Below are positions 33,368-42,965 of a stretch of DNA of 58,425 nt, piece after piece. Made by a program: the position numbers and the translations under genes. The notes under the pieces are model-generated. The model was not told where the DNA came from. It ran no database searches and worked only from the letters and a program-made list of their open reading frames with translations. Source of the DNA: an uncultured Sporosarcina sp. (GTDB lineage Bacteria > Bacillota > Bacilli > Bacillales_A > Planococcaceae); NCBI GenBank assembly GCA_948469885.1, contig CAOKMT010000012.1, forward strand, positions 1 through 58,425, written 5' to 3'. Positions within the stretch are counted from its first letter, which is position 1. Every line of letters starts with the position of its first letter.

Positions 33368-35308
33368 ATGTTTAAGACAATCGGAATACTTGCGCATGTG
33401 GATGCCGGAAAGACAACATTTTCAGAACAACTGCTTTACCATACGAATACGATTAGGGAAAAAGGGCGCGTCGACCATAAAGACGCATTTATGGATAGCC
33501 ATTCCATTGAAAAAGCTAGAGGGATTACTGTGTTTGCAGACCAAGCCGTCATGACATATGACGACTCGACCTATACAATTATTGATACACCTGGACACGT
33601 CGATTTTTCACCGGAAATGGAGCGCGCAATCCAAGTGATGGATTACGCCGTCATTATTATTAGTGCGGTCGACGGAGTAGAAGGACATACGGCAACCGTT
33701 TGGCAACTCCTTCGGAAACATGGTGTCCCGACCTTTTTCTTTATCAATAAAACTGATCGGGAAGGCGCAAACGTCGAAGCAGTGTTACAGGAGATCCGGA
33801 CAGATTTGACAGGCAATATATGTGACCTGACGAATTCATTTCATGATGGGATGATGGATGAGGCGTTGGTAGAATTTATCGCAGAACGTGATGAAATGCT
33901 GCTAGACCGATATCTTGAAACCGGTTACGACGAAGAAGTATGGCTACACACATTGAAAAAATTGATTCGCGATAATGAAATTTTCCCTTGTACGAGCGGT
34001 TCTGCGCTCAATGACATTGGGGTCATGGAATTTTTAAAAAAACTTCACTTGCTGACAGAAAACACTTATGCGTCAGCTGGTGATTTTGCAGCGCGTGTCT
34101 ATAAAATTCGTCATGACGAAAGCGGCAATCGCGTGACATTCCTCAAATCATTAAGCGGCACATTACATGTCCGAGATGAAGTGACTTACGGGGATAATAC
34201 AGAGAAAATCACACAAATCAGAGTGTATAACGGCAATTCCTTTAAATCGGTGCAAGAGGTTCATGCAGGCGAACTATTTGCAGTGACGGGACTGGCTCAC
34301 GCTGCCATCGGCGATGGATTAGGCACATTGAAAGAGAAACAACTATTCGATCTGGCGCCAACACTAAAGTCCAAAGTCATTTTCGAACCATCCGTCCATG
34401 TGAAAGAAGTGTTGCGGTGCTTCCGATTACTCGATGCAGAAGATCCCTCTTTACACGTTTTTTGGGATGAACATTTCCAAGAGATCCACGTACATGTCAT
34501 GGGTGTCATCCAACTGGAAGTGTTAGAACGAATTGTCAAAGAACGTTTCCAGTTCGACGTCTCATTTGGAGTACCTAAAATTCTTTATAAAGAAACGATT
34601 GAAACGGCCGTCGAAGGATACGGGCATTTCGAGCCATTAAAACATTATGCAGAAGTCCATTTAAAAATCGAACCCGCGGCAAGAAATAGCGGCATTTCAT
34701 TTGGCAACGTTTGTCATGCAAACGACTTATCGGTCGGCAACCAAAATTTGGTACGCCGCCACATTTTTGAGCAAGATCATCACGGCATATTAACTGGATC
34801 TGCATTGACAGATGTGAAAGTGACCTTGTTGACAGGGCGCGGCCATCATGAATATACGTCGGGCGGCGATTTCAGAGAAGCAACGTTTCGCGCTTTACGT
34901 CAAGGTCTTGAAAAAGCAAAAAACATTTTGCTTGAACCGTATTATGATTTTAAAATAAAAGTTGAATTGGACAAAATGGGAAGAGTCCTTTCCGACATCC
35001 AGAAAGCCCATGGTCACTTCGATCCTCCCGAAACAATTGACGACAAAGCGATGATAAGCGGTAAAGTTCCCGTGGCGACTTTCATGGATTACAGTACGAC
35101 ATTTGCTTCCTTTACCCAAGGAAAAGGAACGATCCAATTGCTGGTCGGCGGGTATGATCGTTGCCATAATGAAGAACAAGTGATCAACCTCATCGGTTAT
35201 AACAAAGATGCAGACCCCGAGTATACGTCCGCCTCCATTTTTTGCTCGGGTGGCGTCGGTCATACAATTCCATGGGATGAAGCGGAGAAAAGGATGCATT
35301 GTTTGTAA
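33368..35308 (+). CDS. Tet(M)/EF-G-like ribosome-associated GTPase
   Basis: A 646-residue translational GTPase. G1 is HVDAGKTT (9-16), G2 includes EKARGITVF, G3 DTPGHVDF, and G4 INKTDR. EF-G domains II to V follow, ending in FCSGGVGHTIPWDEAEKRMH. The length and layout match ribosomal protection proteins (Tet(M), Tet(O), TetB(P)), about 640 residues, rather than EF-G (about 690). A chromosomal Bacillales homologue need not give tetracycline resistance; the domain IV tip loops that contact the drug site would need comparison. GAGAGGTG precedes the ATG. No mobile element flanks it. Confidence 0.85.
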   Translation: MFKTIGILAHVDAGKTTFSEQLLYHTNTIREKGRVDHKDAFMDSHSIEKARGITVFADQAVMTYDDSTYTIIDTPGHVDFSPEMERAIQVMDYAVIIISAVDGVEGHTATVWQLLRKHGVPTFFFINKTDREGANVEAVLQEIRTDLTGNICDLTNSFHDGMMDEALVEFIAERDEMLLDRYLETGYDEEVWLHTLKKLIRDNEIFPCTSGSALNDIGVMEFLKKLHLLTENTYASAGDFAARVYKIRHDESGNRVTFLKSLSGTLHVRDEVTYGDNTEKITQIRVYNGNSFKSVQEVHAGELFAVTGLAHAAIGDGLGTLKEKQLFDLAPTLKSKVIFEPSVHVKEVLRCFRLLDAEDPSLHVFWDEHFQEIHVHVMGVIQLEVLERIVKERFQFDVSFGVPKILYKETIETAVEGYGHFEPLKHYAEVHLKIEPAARNSGISFGNVCHANDLSVGNQNLVRRHIFEQDHHGILTGSALTDVKVTLLTGRGHHEYTSGGDFREATFRALRQGLEKAKNILLEPYYDFKIKVELDKMGRVLSDIQKAHGHFDPPETIDDKAMISGKVPVATFMDYSTTFASFTQGKGTIQLLVGGYDRCHNEEQVINLIGYNKDADPEYTSASIFCSGGVGHTIPWDEAEKRMHCL

Positions 35309-35328
35309 TGTGAATTGCAATCCGTAAA

Positions 35329-35376
35329 AAAAGAGAAAAAACCACACTCTTTAATGAGCGCGGTTTTTTCTCTTTT
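35329..35376. terminator. Bidirectional terminator
   Basis: AAAAGAGAAAAAACC and GGTTTTTTCTCTTTT form a perfect 15-bp stem around an 18-base loop. It overlaps the stop of the DctP gene on the minus strand. Confidence 0.85.
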
Positions 35377-36439
35377 ATTCAAATTGATTAACTTTCTCTT
35401 TAAACGTCTCAATCAACTGTTCAAAATCATAACCCGCTTGCTCTTTCCCCCATTTTTCTGCGAAGCCGTCGTAATACTTTTGCCATTTGGCCTTCTCATC
35501 AGCGGATAGTTCATAAACATTTACGCCTTCTGCTCTGAATTGATCCTCGACTTCACTGTTGATTTTATCAAAGTCTTCGGCATATTCCGCTGTCACTTCA
35601 GCTCCGACTTCCAAAAGCACTTCTTGAACATTTTCCGGGAGCCCTTGGAATACTTTTTCATTGACGATAATATTCGTAGCAAGTCCTCCAAACGCAACAC
35701 CGTTTGTTCCGTACTTTGCCAATTCTTGAAGCCCATAATCATTGAATGTACCAGCACTCATCGCTATCGAATCGAAGACCCCTCTTTCAAACCCTTCGTA
35801 AACTTCAGCGGCCGTCAAATTGATCGGTGTCGCTTCGAATTCGGACACCAGTTTATTTAATATTTCTCCTGTCACCCGTACTTTAGTTCCCTTCAGATCT
35901 TCTGGAGACTTGATTTCTGCTCCTCTCGTCCAAAGTTCGTAAGGAGGTAAAGCATGGCTCAGAATCGGTCTTACACCATTATTCAAAAAATCTGCTTCCA
36001 ATACAGGACTTTCATTCACAAACTCATGCAGGGCCATAGAACCTCCGTAAGCAGTGGAATATAGACCCGGTACTCCTAGCAAACCACTTGTGATTGGCAT
36101 CGAACTAGGACCATAGGTTGTGACAAAGAAACTTAAGTCCGTTACGCCATCCGCGGTTAAATCATACAAATCAGCCGCTTTCCCTAATTGTTCCGACGGG
36201 TAGAAATCGAATTCCACTTGTCCATCCGTCAATTCCGTCACTTTCTCCATAAAAGGTACATATACGCCGGAATAGAGACTGTGTGTTTGAGAGTGGGATA
36301 CTGCAAATTTCAACATAATGGGTTCTCTTCCCCCTTCAGCTTTTACTTTATCACTTCCTGTATTGTTATCATTACTGCAACCTACAACCATGACTAAAAG
36401 AAATGCAAAGCTTACAACAATCCAATATCTCCTTTTCAT
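35375..36439 (-). CDS. DctP-type TRAP solute receptor (lipoprotein)
   Basis: A 354-residue extracytoplasmic binding protein, anchored by a lipobox with C21 (VMVVGC). The mature part shows FAVSHSQTHSLYSGVYVPFMEKV, YPSEQLGKAADLYDL, the arginine-containing GTKVRVTGEILNKLV, and NEKVFQGLPENVQEVLLEVG, the DctP pattern; the Arg in KVRV usually grips the ligand carboxylate. It is the last gene of the cluster, 130 bp after the fused permease. It is unusual for a TAXI-type permease cluster to hold a DctP receptor as well. Confidence 0.88.
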   Translation of the reverse strand: MKRRYWIVVSFAFLLVMVVGCSNDNNTGSDKVKAEGGREPIMLKFAVSHSQTHSLYSGVYVPFMEKVTELTDGQVEFDFYPSEQLGKAADLYDLTADGVTDLSFFVTTYGPSSMPITSGLLGVPGLYSTAYGGSMALHEFVNESPVLEADFLNNGVRPILSHALPPYELWTRGAEIKSPEDLKGTKVRVTGEILNKLVSEFEATPINLTAAEVYEGFERGVFDSIAMSAGTFNDYGLQELAKYGTNGVAFGGLATNIIVNEKVFQGLPENVQEVLLEVGAEVTAEYAEDFDKINSEVEDQFRAEGVNVYELSADEKAKWQKYYDGFAEKWGKEQAGYDFEQLIETFKEKVNQFE

Positions 36440-36569
36440 TTTCCATACCACCTAATCTATTATTGGAGAAAGCATTCTTTATTCGTTGAAATACTTTTTT
36501 TAAGATAAATAGCTATAATAAACAAAGTAATCAGAAAGTTATACTTGTAGAAACTTCAACATTCATTCC

Positions 36570-38510
36570 CTATATCTCTGTAACTTTATTTGCCAAAGAT
36601 TTAAATAAAAACTGTCTGACCAGCAAGTAAAGTATAACAATTATTCCCCCGATATAATTTGTTAAGGAGCCGTTCAATAGCAGTAGAATACCACCAGTTA
36701 TTAGGATTATTCTGGAAATCAGGTTTAGGTCACCAAAGAAATTTCCCATCAATCCACCGGAAACGACAAATATTCCAATAATGGCTGTGATGATGGCTAT
36801 CACAATTTTATCGACATTCCCCATTAATAAGAAACTTTCGGAATGTACAAAAATAAACGGTACTAAAAATGCTGGAAAACCTATTAAACATGCCATGTTA
36901 GCAGTCTTAAACCAATTACCCTTGGATATCCCACAAGCGACAAACACCGCAGCACAAACTGGCGGTGTAATGGCAGAAATTACAGCGAAATAAAATATAA
37001 ACATATGCGTTGCTAAAGCTTCATAACCTAAGCCAATAATTGTTGGAGCCAAAGTAGAAGATGCTAGTAAATAAGCTGCAGTGGTCGGCATTCCCATTCC
37101 TAAAATAATACAAACTATCATCGCTAGGAATAAAGATAGTATTGCTGTTCCACCACTAAGATTTAAAATAAAGTTTGACAACTTAATTCCTAATCCTGTA
37201 ATACTTAATAATCCCACGATGATTTGTGCCGTACCTGCGAGCACTGCGATGAGAATTAGCCCAGTACCAGCTTCAATAAACATTTTAACAAGATCGCTTA
37301 CTCTATTTTTGATTTTTAATATATTAAAATCCTTTAAAAGAAATAAAATTATACAAATTAAAGTAGCAATAAACCCTGATCTAGCGGCTGAGCTACCGCT
37401 AAACAAATTTATCAACAAAATGGTAACAGGTATAACAGTTATTATGACATTCGAAAGCTGAAAAGTTTCTTTTACACTTGGAATTTCAGACTTGCTTAAA
37501 GGCTTATATCCTAAAGAAGCACTTTTCCAGTGCACACTAAAAAAAACACTTGTATAATACAGTAATGCCGGAATAATGGCCGCAATAACGACTTGTGTAT
37601 AAGGTATGCCTACAAATTCTGCCATCAAGAAAGCTCCGGCACCCATTATTGGAGGCGTTAATTGACCGCCAGTTGATGCTGTTGCTTCTACCGCTCCTGC
37701 AAAATTCCTATCATACTTGAGTCTTGTCATCATCGGAATCGTAATATTACCAGTAACGGCTACATTTGCAGGCGCAGAACCTGATAGCATCGAGAAGAAT
37801 GTGCTAGCCAGAACAGCTACTTTGGCAGGTCCACCAGTCGTTCTTCCCGCTATTAATAACGAGAGTTTCATAAAAAAATCGGATGCTCCAGATTTCATTA
37901 AGATCACACCGAAAATAATAAAGATCGCCACAGTCGTTGCTGTAACAGAGGTTGTTATTCCCCATAAACCTTGGGTACCTAGGTAAAGATGCTCTATCAT
38001 AAAGTTATAGTCTATCCCATTATGTCTCCAAACCCCAGGCATATAGGGACCTAAAAAGCCATACAAAATTGCAAGTAATGCAAGTATAGGAAATACGATA
38101 CCCATAACCCTTCTAGCAGCCTCTAATAACAAAATTATAGTGCCCCATCCCAATATAACTTGAACTATTGTTGAACTAGCGGACGAGTTAATAATTAAGT
38201 CATAGTTAATCATGAGATAGATACTACTAATTGCGATAAATGTGGCAAATACAATATCATACCAAGGTAGTCTTTCCTGCGGATGTGAATCACCTTTTAA
38301 AAAAGGCTTATATAAAATAAACACCATTACAACAGCGAATAATACGTGGATACTTCTTTGAATAATATTAGGGAACGGGCCTACCGCGGCCGTATAAAAA
38401 TGAAAAGCTGCATATGTGAAAGCAATTATTCCTATTATAGACAGATTGATTTTGCTTAAATTACGGTTTCGCGGATCTATAACTTCTTCAGTTTCACCAT
38501 TTCTATTCAT
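36570..38510 (-). CDS. Fused TRAP transporter permease (DctQM fusion, TAXI type)
   Basis: A 646-residue membrane protein with about 16 or more hydrophobic segments. The N-terminal 150 residues correspond to the small DctQ-like part and the remainder to the large DctM part. Signatures: SGSAPANVAVTGNITIPMM, EATASTGGQLTPPIMGAGAF and GMGMPTTAAYLLASS. Fused permeases of this sort usually work with TAXI receptors, and one lies just upstream. Sodium-driven uptake of organic acids is expected. An AAAGGAG site lies 12 bp before the ATG, slightly long. A cre-like site at 38535 lies upstream. Confidence 0.92.
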   Translation of the reverse strand: MNRNGETEEVIDPRNRNLSKINLSIIGIIAFTYAAFHFYTAAVGPFPNIIQRSIHVLFAVVMVFILYKPFLKGDSHPQERLPWYDIVFATFIAISSIYLMINYDLIINSSASSTIVQVILGWGTIILLLEAARRVMGIVFPILALLAILYGFLGPYMPGVWRHNGIDYNFMIEHLYLGTQGLWGITTSVTATTVAIFIIFGVILMKSGASDFFMKLSLLIAGRTTGGPAKVAVLASTFFSMLSGSAPANVAVTGNITIPMMTRLKYDRNFAGAVEATASTGGQLTPPIMGAGAFLMAEFVGIPYTQVVIAAIIPALLYYTSVFFSVHWKSASLGYKPLSKSEIPSVKETFQLSNVIITVIPVTILLINLFSGSSAARSGFIATLICIILFLLKDFNILKIKNRVSDLVKMFIEAGTGLILIAVLAGTAQIIVGLLSITGLGIKLSNFILNLSGGTAILSLFLAMIVCIILGMGMPTTAAYLLASSTLAPTIIGLGYEALATHMFIFYFAVISAITPPVCAAVFVACGISKGNWFKTANMACLIGFPAFLVPFIFVHSESFLLMGNVDKIVIAIITAIIGIFVVSGGLMGNFFGDLNLISRIILITGGILLLLNGSLTNYIGGIIVILYLLVRQFLFKSLANKVTEI

Positions 38511-38534
38511 AAAACTTCATTCTCCTTTCTGCTG

Positions 38535-38548
38535 AGATAACGCTTTCA
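38535..38548 (-). promoter_or_regulatory. cre-like site before the TRAP permease
   Basis: On the minus strand TGAAAGCGTTATCT matches the CcpA consensus at 13 of 14 positions. It lies 25 bp before the permease ATG and could act as a catabolite roadblock or promoter-proximal site inside the operon. Confidence 0.35.
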
Positions 38549-38685
38549 ATTTAGATGTTGTATAGGCCTTTGCTATTAATCTTCTAAGTAAGGTGATCAT
38601 AGATTGACAAGAATAAATAGTTGCTTGTTCAATTAGGCGAAACATTTATGGTGTGTTGCAATCAATCTTACAATCCATCAATTAC

Positions 38686-39690
38686 TTATCTTTCGTATTC
38701 CTCTGGTATTAATTCATCTGGAACATCAATTCCTTGTTCTTCCAAATATTTAATAGAACCAACATGTAAAGGGATGGATGACTGAAGAGTTAAGTCGATG
38801 AAATCAGCATCTTTTAATGATTGATAAGATTCTTCCTGAAATTTCTTCTCTTCAAATGCTGCCTTCGTTATTTTGTAAGCAATGTCTTCAGAAAGCTCGG
38901 TTGTAGTAATATTTCCAACTTGCATGGCAATGGTCGTTATTGGTGCTGTTTGCCAATCATAAACTCCCATCGGTATTTGTGTGGTTCTTAACCAGGGATA
39001 TTCTTCTTGAATTTTCGCTACTTCTTCCTCCGTATAGCCTAATAACCGAACATCTACCGCTGTTTCCAAATCCATAATTGTAGCATCTGGGTTACTTCCC
39101 ACCCCAACTTTGGTCAATCCAATAATATCCCCATCTTTCATAGCATTCACAGCATCTGCAACGTCTCCACTATGGACATTTGGTTCTATTCCCAGTAGAT
39201 TGAAAATGCTATTTGTTTGCGTTTCAGTCGTACTACCTCTGATTCCAACATTAAATTTCTCCCCATTTAGTTGTTGAAATTCAGTCACGCCACTTTTTAA
39301 ATTAACGACATAAAACAATGCATTTTCAGTATAAGTAAATAGATTACGTAATTTTGTTTGAGCCTTTCCTTCCCACTCTCCCATTCCTTCGTACGCTTCG
39401 TACGCACCGTCCATTACACCAAGTCCTATGTCTATCTGTCCATTATCCAATCTAGTTATATTATCTAATGTCGCACCTGTCTCTATAATTGTTAACTTAA
39501 TCTCCGGCGCTTGTTGTTCAATAGATTTGGAGAGACCAGAGTAATATGCATATAAACTTGAACTTGTGTTTGTCGTACCAATAGATAGATAAGTATCCTT
39601 TTCATCTGAGTCTCCGGAGCTTTCGTTACTGCAGGCAATTATTAATAATGACAATGACAACAACATGCTTATTAATAAAACTTTCTTCAT
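38686..39690 (-). CDS. TAXI-family TRAP solute receptor (lipoprotein)
   Basis: A 334-residue binding lipoprotein with signal peptide MKKVLLISMLLSLSLLIIAC and lipidated C20. The mature part has the TAXI opening YLSIGTTNTSSSLYAYYSGL, then IETGATLDNITRLDNGQIDIG and FNVGIRGSTTETQTNSIF. The end contains IPLHVGSIKYLEEQGIDVPD, typical of the group. It precedes the fused permease and most likely forms its receptor. GAGGGAGG precedes the ATG. Confidence 0.9.
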   Translation of the reverse strand: MKKVLLISMLLSLSLLIIACSNESSGDSDEKDTYLSIGTTNTSSSLYAYYSGLSKSIEQQAPEIKLTIIETGATLDNITRLDNGQIDIGLGVMDGAYEAYEGMGEWEGKAQTKLRNLFTYTENALFYVVNLKSGVTEFQQLNGEKFNVGIRGSTTETQTNSIFNLLGIEPNVHSGDVADAVNAMKDGDIIGLTKVGVGSNPDATIMDLETAVDVRLLGYTEEEVAKIQEEYPWLRTTQIPMGVYDWQTAPITTIAMQVGNITTTELSEDIAYKITKAAFEEKKFQEESYQSLKDADFIDLTLQSSIPLHVGSIKYLEEQGIDVPDELIPEEYER

Positions 39691-39729
39691 TTTATCCTCC
39701 CTCTATTAAGTGTTGATTATTAATAGGAC

Positions 39730-39760
39730 TATCCCGTCCATCTAGCTAGGGACGGGATAT
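39730..39760. repeat. Intra-operon hairpin
   Basis: TATCCCGTCC and GGGACGGGATA pair over 9 to 10 bp around ATCTAGCTA, in the gap between the CoA-transferase and TAXI genes. There is no T tract on the coding strand, so mRNA processing or stability, or partial termination, fits better than full termination. Confidence 0.5.
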
Positions 39761-39791
39761 CTGACAGACATCAATGCCGCAAAAGTCTCTT

Positions 39792-40976
39792 TCATATAAT
39801 TTTCTTGGCAATAAGTTCAGAAATATAAGCTGCATCATAACCAAGACCTTCTAAGATTTCTTCATTATGCTCCCCTTTTTCGGGAGGATGTTTTGTAAAT
39901 TGGTATTCACCACTTTTCATATGGAAAGGTGCATTTGTCGCTTTGTAATTTCCAACTCTCGGATGTTGCAAATCCAAAATCAAATTGTTCTCATTCACCT
40001 GCTCATCCTCAACGACTTCTTTAATATTATTAATTGGGCTACAAGGTACATTTGCACTCTCTAACATTTCTATCAATACTTTCTTCTCCACTTTTTTTGT
40101 TTCCTTTTCAATGTCATTAGAAAGCGACGATAAATTTTGAACCCTCAAATCATTACTGCTATATTCCGATTTTTCTTTTAGGTGTCCAAAAATGGGTAAG
40201 GAACATAGTTGCTTCCAAAGTTTATTATTTGAAATTCCTAACATAATATGACCATCGATTGTTTTAAAAGCTTGATATGGTGCAAAGTTAGGGTGCTTCG
40301 ATCCTATTGGCTTAGGAATAATATGAGTTGCGTTATACATGGTTGCATAATATGACATCATGCTTACTTGCGTTTGCAGAAGTGATGTTTCAACGAAATC
40401 ACCCTGACCCGTTTTTTCTTTATTGATAAGTGCGGCCATGATCGCCATTGTTGCACTGAATCCTGTTGTAATATCAGATACAGAGTAACCGGCGCGAATC
40501 GGAGGATACTCCTTCCCCAAACCTGTTACGCTCATTAGCCCTCCATACGCTTGCGCAAGTGCATCGTATCCTCCGTGTTTTGCCTTAGGACCTTTGCTTC
40601 CATAACCGGAAATTGAACAATAAATGACTTGAGGATTTATCCTTTTCAAACTCTCATAATCAATCTGCAATTTTTCCGTAACGCCTGTTCTGAAGCTTTC
40701 AAGTACAACATCCGCATTTTTAACTAGGTCATAAAATATCTTCAGTCCCTCAGCGGTCTTTAAATTTAAAGACAATCCGCGTTTGTTCCGATTGCAAGCT
40801 AAGTAAAAAGCGCTTATATTTTCTTGGAACGGAGGGAAATTTCTAGACTCATCCCCGCCCTCAGGTTCTTCAATCTTAATGACATCGGCTCCTAAATCTC
40901 CAAGTAGCATACCTGCTGTCGGACCTGCAGCAACTTTGGACAAATCTAAAACTGTGACCCCTTCCAATACAACCAT
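39792..40976 (-). CDS. CaiB/BaiF family (type III) CoA-transferase
   Basis: A 394-residue type III CoA-transferase. N-terminal block VLDLSKVAAGPTAGMLLGDLGADVIKIE and the nucleophile D138 in HGGYDALAQAYGG are clear; CNRNKRGLSLNLKT is also typical. These enzymes move CoA between organic acids (for example carnitine, oxalate or itaconate types), and the acceptor cannot be read from sequence. The start MVVLEG has AGGAGG upstream. It is 12 bp after the crotonase gene, so both steps are coupled: CoA activation then hydration, isomerisation or its reverse. Confidence 0.92.
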   Translation of the reverse strand: MVVLEGVTVLDLSKVAAGPTAGMLLGDLGADVIKIEEPEGGDESRNFPPFQENISAFYLACNRNKRGLSLNLKTAEGLKIFYDLVKNADVVLESFRTGVTEKLQIDYESLKRINPQVIYCSISGYGSKGPKAKHGGYDALAQAYGGLMSVTGLGKEYPPIRAGYSVSDITTGFSATMAIMAALINKEKTGQGDFVETSLLQTQVSMMSYYATMYNATHIIPKPIGSKHPNFAPYQAFKTIDGHIMLGISNNKLWKQLCSLPIFGHLKEKSEYSSNDLRVQNLSSLSNDIEKETKKVEKKVLIEMLESANVPCSPINNIKEVVEDEQVNENNLILDLQHPRVGNYKATNAPFHMKSGEYQFTKHPPEKGEHNEEILEGLGYDAAYISELIAKKII

Positions 40977-40988
40977 CAAATTCTCCTC

Positions 40989-41759
40989 CTATTTCAATGC
41001 CTCATTCATCACTTTTTTTGTTTCCGGGTATGCAAATGAAATTCCGAAAGAATCGATGCCATTTTTAATGGATTGATCCAAACCTGCATTTTCCAACCAT
41101 CTGTTGATCAACTGTTTTTGCAACATGACCGAATGTGGTGGATTTTGTGTAATTTTACGTGTATATTTCAACGTCTGTTCGTACAATTCTTCGTGTTGGA
41201 CGAAATGATTGACCAATCCCATATCTGAAGCCACTTCGCTATCAATCACTTCACCAGTTAGTAATAATTCTCTCGTTTTATTCAACCCGATAACAAATGG
41301 AAGAAGTGCAGCTTCAATGACGGAAGGTATGCCGATTTGCACCTCTTGCATCCCGAATGTCGCTTCATTCGACGCAATTGTTAAGTCACAAGCAATAGCT
41401 AGTTCTAAGCCAGCTCCGTAGCAGTATCCATTTACACTTGCAATTACTGGTTTCTTTAGATTTCTGACTGTATCTATCAATCCATGCAAATTGGAAATAA
41501 ATTCAATGCTGGACTCCGAATCTTTTGTTTTCATTTCATTGATATCCGCGCCAACAATAAAGCTACGCCCTTCACCCGTTAAAATGATTCCTCTAACATC
41601 ATCATTGCCCTCCAAAGCTTGCAATTCACCCTTTAGTGTAGAAACCAATTCAGCATTCAATGCATTCAGTTTTTCAGGTCGACTTAGTGTTAATATTGCA
41701 ACACCATCATTTAATAACTCGATTTTTACTAATTCGCTTACAACATTATTTTTTTGCAT
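40989..41759 (-). CDS. Enoyl-CoA hydratase/isomerase (crotonase family)
   Basis: A 256-residue crotonase-fold protein. The oxyanion-hole segments are GRSFIVGADINEM and GYCYGAGLELAIACDL; the active acidic residues are E in GAGLELA and E in FGMQEVQIGIPS. Both glutamates present fits a hydratase, but crotonases catalyse many reactions. The start MQKNNVV has GAGAGGG 9 bp upstream. It is the first gene of the minus-strand cluster, facing a LysR regulator gene across an intergenic region with a perfect palindrome. Confidence 0.88.
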   Translation of the reverse strand: MQKNNVVSELVKIELLNDGVAILTLSRPEKLNALNAELVSTLKGELQALEGNDDVRGIILTGEGRSFIVGADINEMKTKDSESSIEFISNLHGLIDTVRNLKKPVIASVNGYCYGAGLELAIACDLTIASNEATFGMQEVQIGIPSVIEAALLPFVIGLNKTRELLLTGEVIDSEVASDMGLVNHFVQHEELYEQTLKYTRKITQNPPHSVMLQKQLINRWLENAGLDQSIKNGIDSFGISFAYPETKKVMNEALK

Positions 41760-41858
41760 CAGGATGCACCCTCTCAAGTTTTTATAATTAACTGAATATT
41801 GTTCCGTGGTTTTATTGTAGCATGTAATATATATAGATTTTTATTTGATTTTCTATAA

Positions 41859-41881
41859 AAATATTGATAACATCAATATTT
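41859..41881. promoter_or_regulatory. Probable LysR-type operator
   Basis: AAATATTGAT-AAC-ATCAATATTT is a perfect inverted repeat with 10-bp arms and includes the T-N11-A pattern of LysR boxes. It sits in the 190-bp divergent region between the crotonase and LysR genes, 100 bp before the first and 70 bp before the second, where such regulators usually bind. Confidence 0.7.
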
Positions 41882-41950
41882 ATCTAAATATTCTTTTTTC
41901 AATCCAAATAGCTTGTATTAATTAGACTTAAGAAGGGATGTAAATACAAT

Positions 41951-42859
41951 ATGGACTTAAATCAAATTAAAGTATTTAATATGATCTGTGAAAAAAAAAG
42001 TTTCTCTAGTGCAGCAAAAAATCTTTATATTACGCAATCCACAGTTAGTTCGCATATTCGGAATTTGGAAAACTTATTGGGCATTCAATTGATCAACCGA
42101 AAAAATAAATCCCAAGAGCTTCTTACGGAAGCGGGAAAATTGTTTTACGATTATACAAAAGGCATCACACCGCTCATTAGCGAAGCGGAGGCAGCCATTG
42201 CCAGCTATAAGGATGGATATAAAGGGAAACTTTCCATTTCAACGTCTCCAACCATTTTAAATTGGTTTCTGGTAGATCTGTTAAAGTCTTTTAAAAAGAA
42301 GTATCCCGCGATTGAATTAATTTTGCATTCTGCTTTCACGCCGGAAACAATTGAAATGGTGCTTAACAGGAAAGTCCAATATGGGATTATTCGCCACACA
42401 CATGCTACTTACGCAGACCCTCTCATTAAAACCGAACCAATCGCATCGGACAGATCCGTTCTCATCTGCTCTCCTAACCATAAATATAGTGATTTACGTG
42501 AAGTGTCTTTGGAAGATTTAAAGGAAGAGGAGTTTATCGTCTATGCGAAAGATACGAGCTATTGGAGACAAATCAATGATTTATTTCACGATCATTCTTT
42601 TCAACCGCGCGTCACGATGGAGCTGTCTGACTTATTTACCATTAAGACGATGGTAAGCGAAGGTATAGGTATATCTATTGTTCCACAAATTGCAGTGGAA
42701 CAAGATATTCAAGACGGCAAATTTGCTGTTCTTCATATTAAAGATGTTCCAATTATTAAAAGGTATTCTTTCTTAATCTATCGGGACGATTTTATATTTT
42801 CTGGTCCAAGCGAAAAATTTTATCAGATGATTAGCGGGAGAAACTTTTTTTCCGAATAA
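41951..42859 (+). CDS. LysR-family transcriptional regulator
   Basis: A 302-residue regulator. The N-terminal helix-turn-helix is KSFSSAAKNLYITQSTVSSHIRNLE (residues about 16-40), and a long linker helix leads to a two-lobe effector domain (about 90-295), with a C-terminal VSEGIGISIVPQIA. Divergent from the TRAP/CoA-transferase cluster, it probably activates that cluster when its acid substrate or CoA ester is present. The effector cannot be read. Confidence 0.93.
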   Translation: MDLNQIKVFNMICEKKSFSSAAKNLYITQSTVSSHIRNLENLLGIQLINRKNKSQELLTEAGKLFYDYTKGITPLISEAEAAIASYKDGYKGKLSISTSPTILNWFLVDLLKSFKKKYPAIELILHSAFTPETIEMVLNRKVQYGIIRHTHATYADPLIKTEPIASDRSVLICSPNHKYSDLREVSLEDLKEEEFIVYAKDTSYWRQINDLFHDHSFQPRVTMELSDLFTIKTMVSEGIGISIVPQIAVEQDIQDGKFAVLHIKDVPIIKRYSFLIYRDDFIFSGPSEKFYQMISGRNFFSE

Positions 42860-42861
42860 AA

Positions 42862-42889
42862 AACCACGTCTTTTTTTGTAGACGTGGTT
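42862..42889. terminator. Bidirectional terminator
   Basis: AACCACGTCT and AGACGTGGTT form a perfect 10-bp stem; T runs follow on the minus strand. It ends the LysR gene and the convergent GGDEF gene. Confidence 0.8.
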
Positions 42890-42965
42890 CAAAGGCCATT
42901 CAGTTTATAATTACATTGTCACTTGTTTTGGACATTCTTATGGAAAAATCTCTTTTTCAACTATT

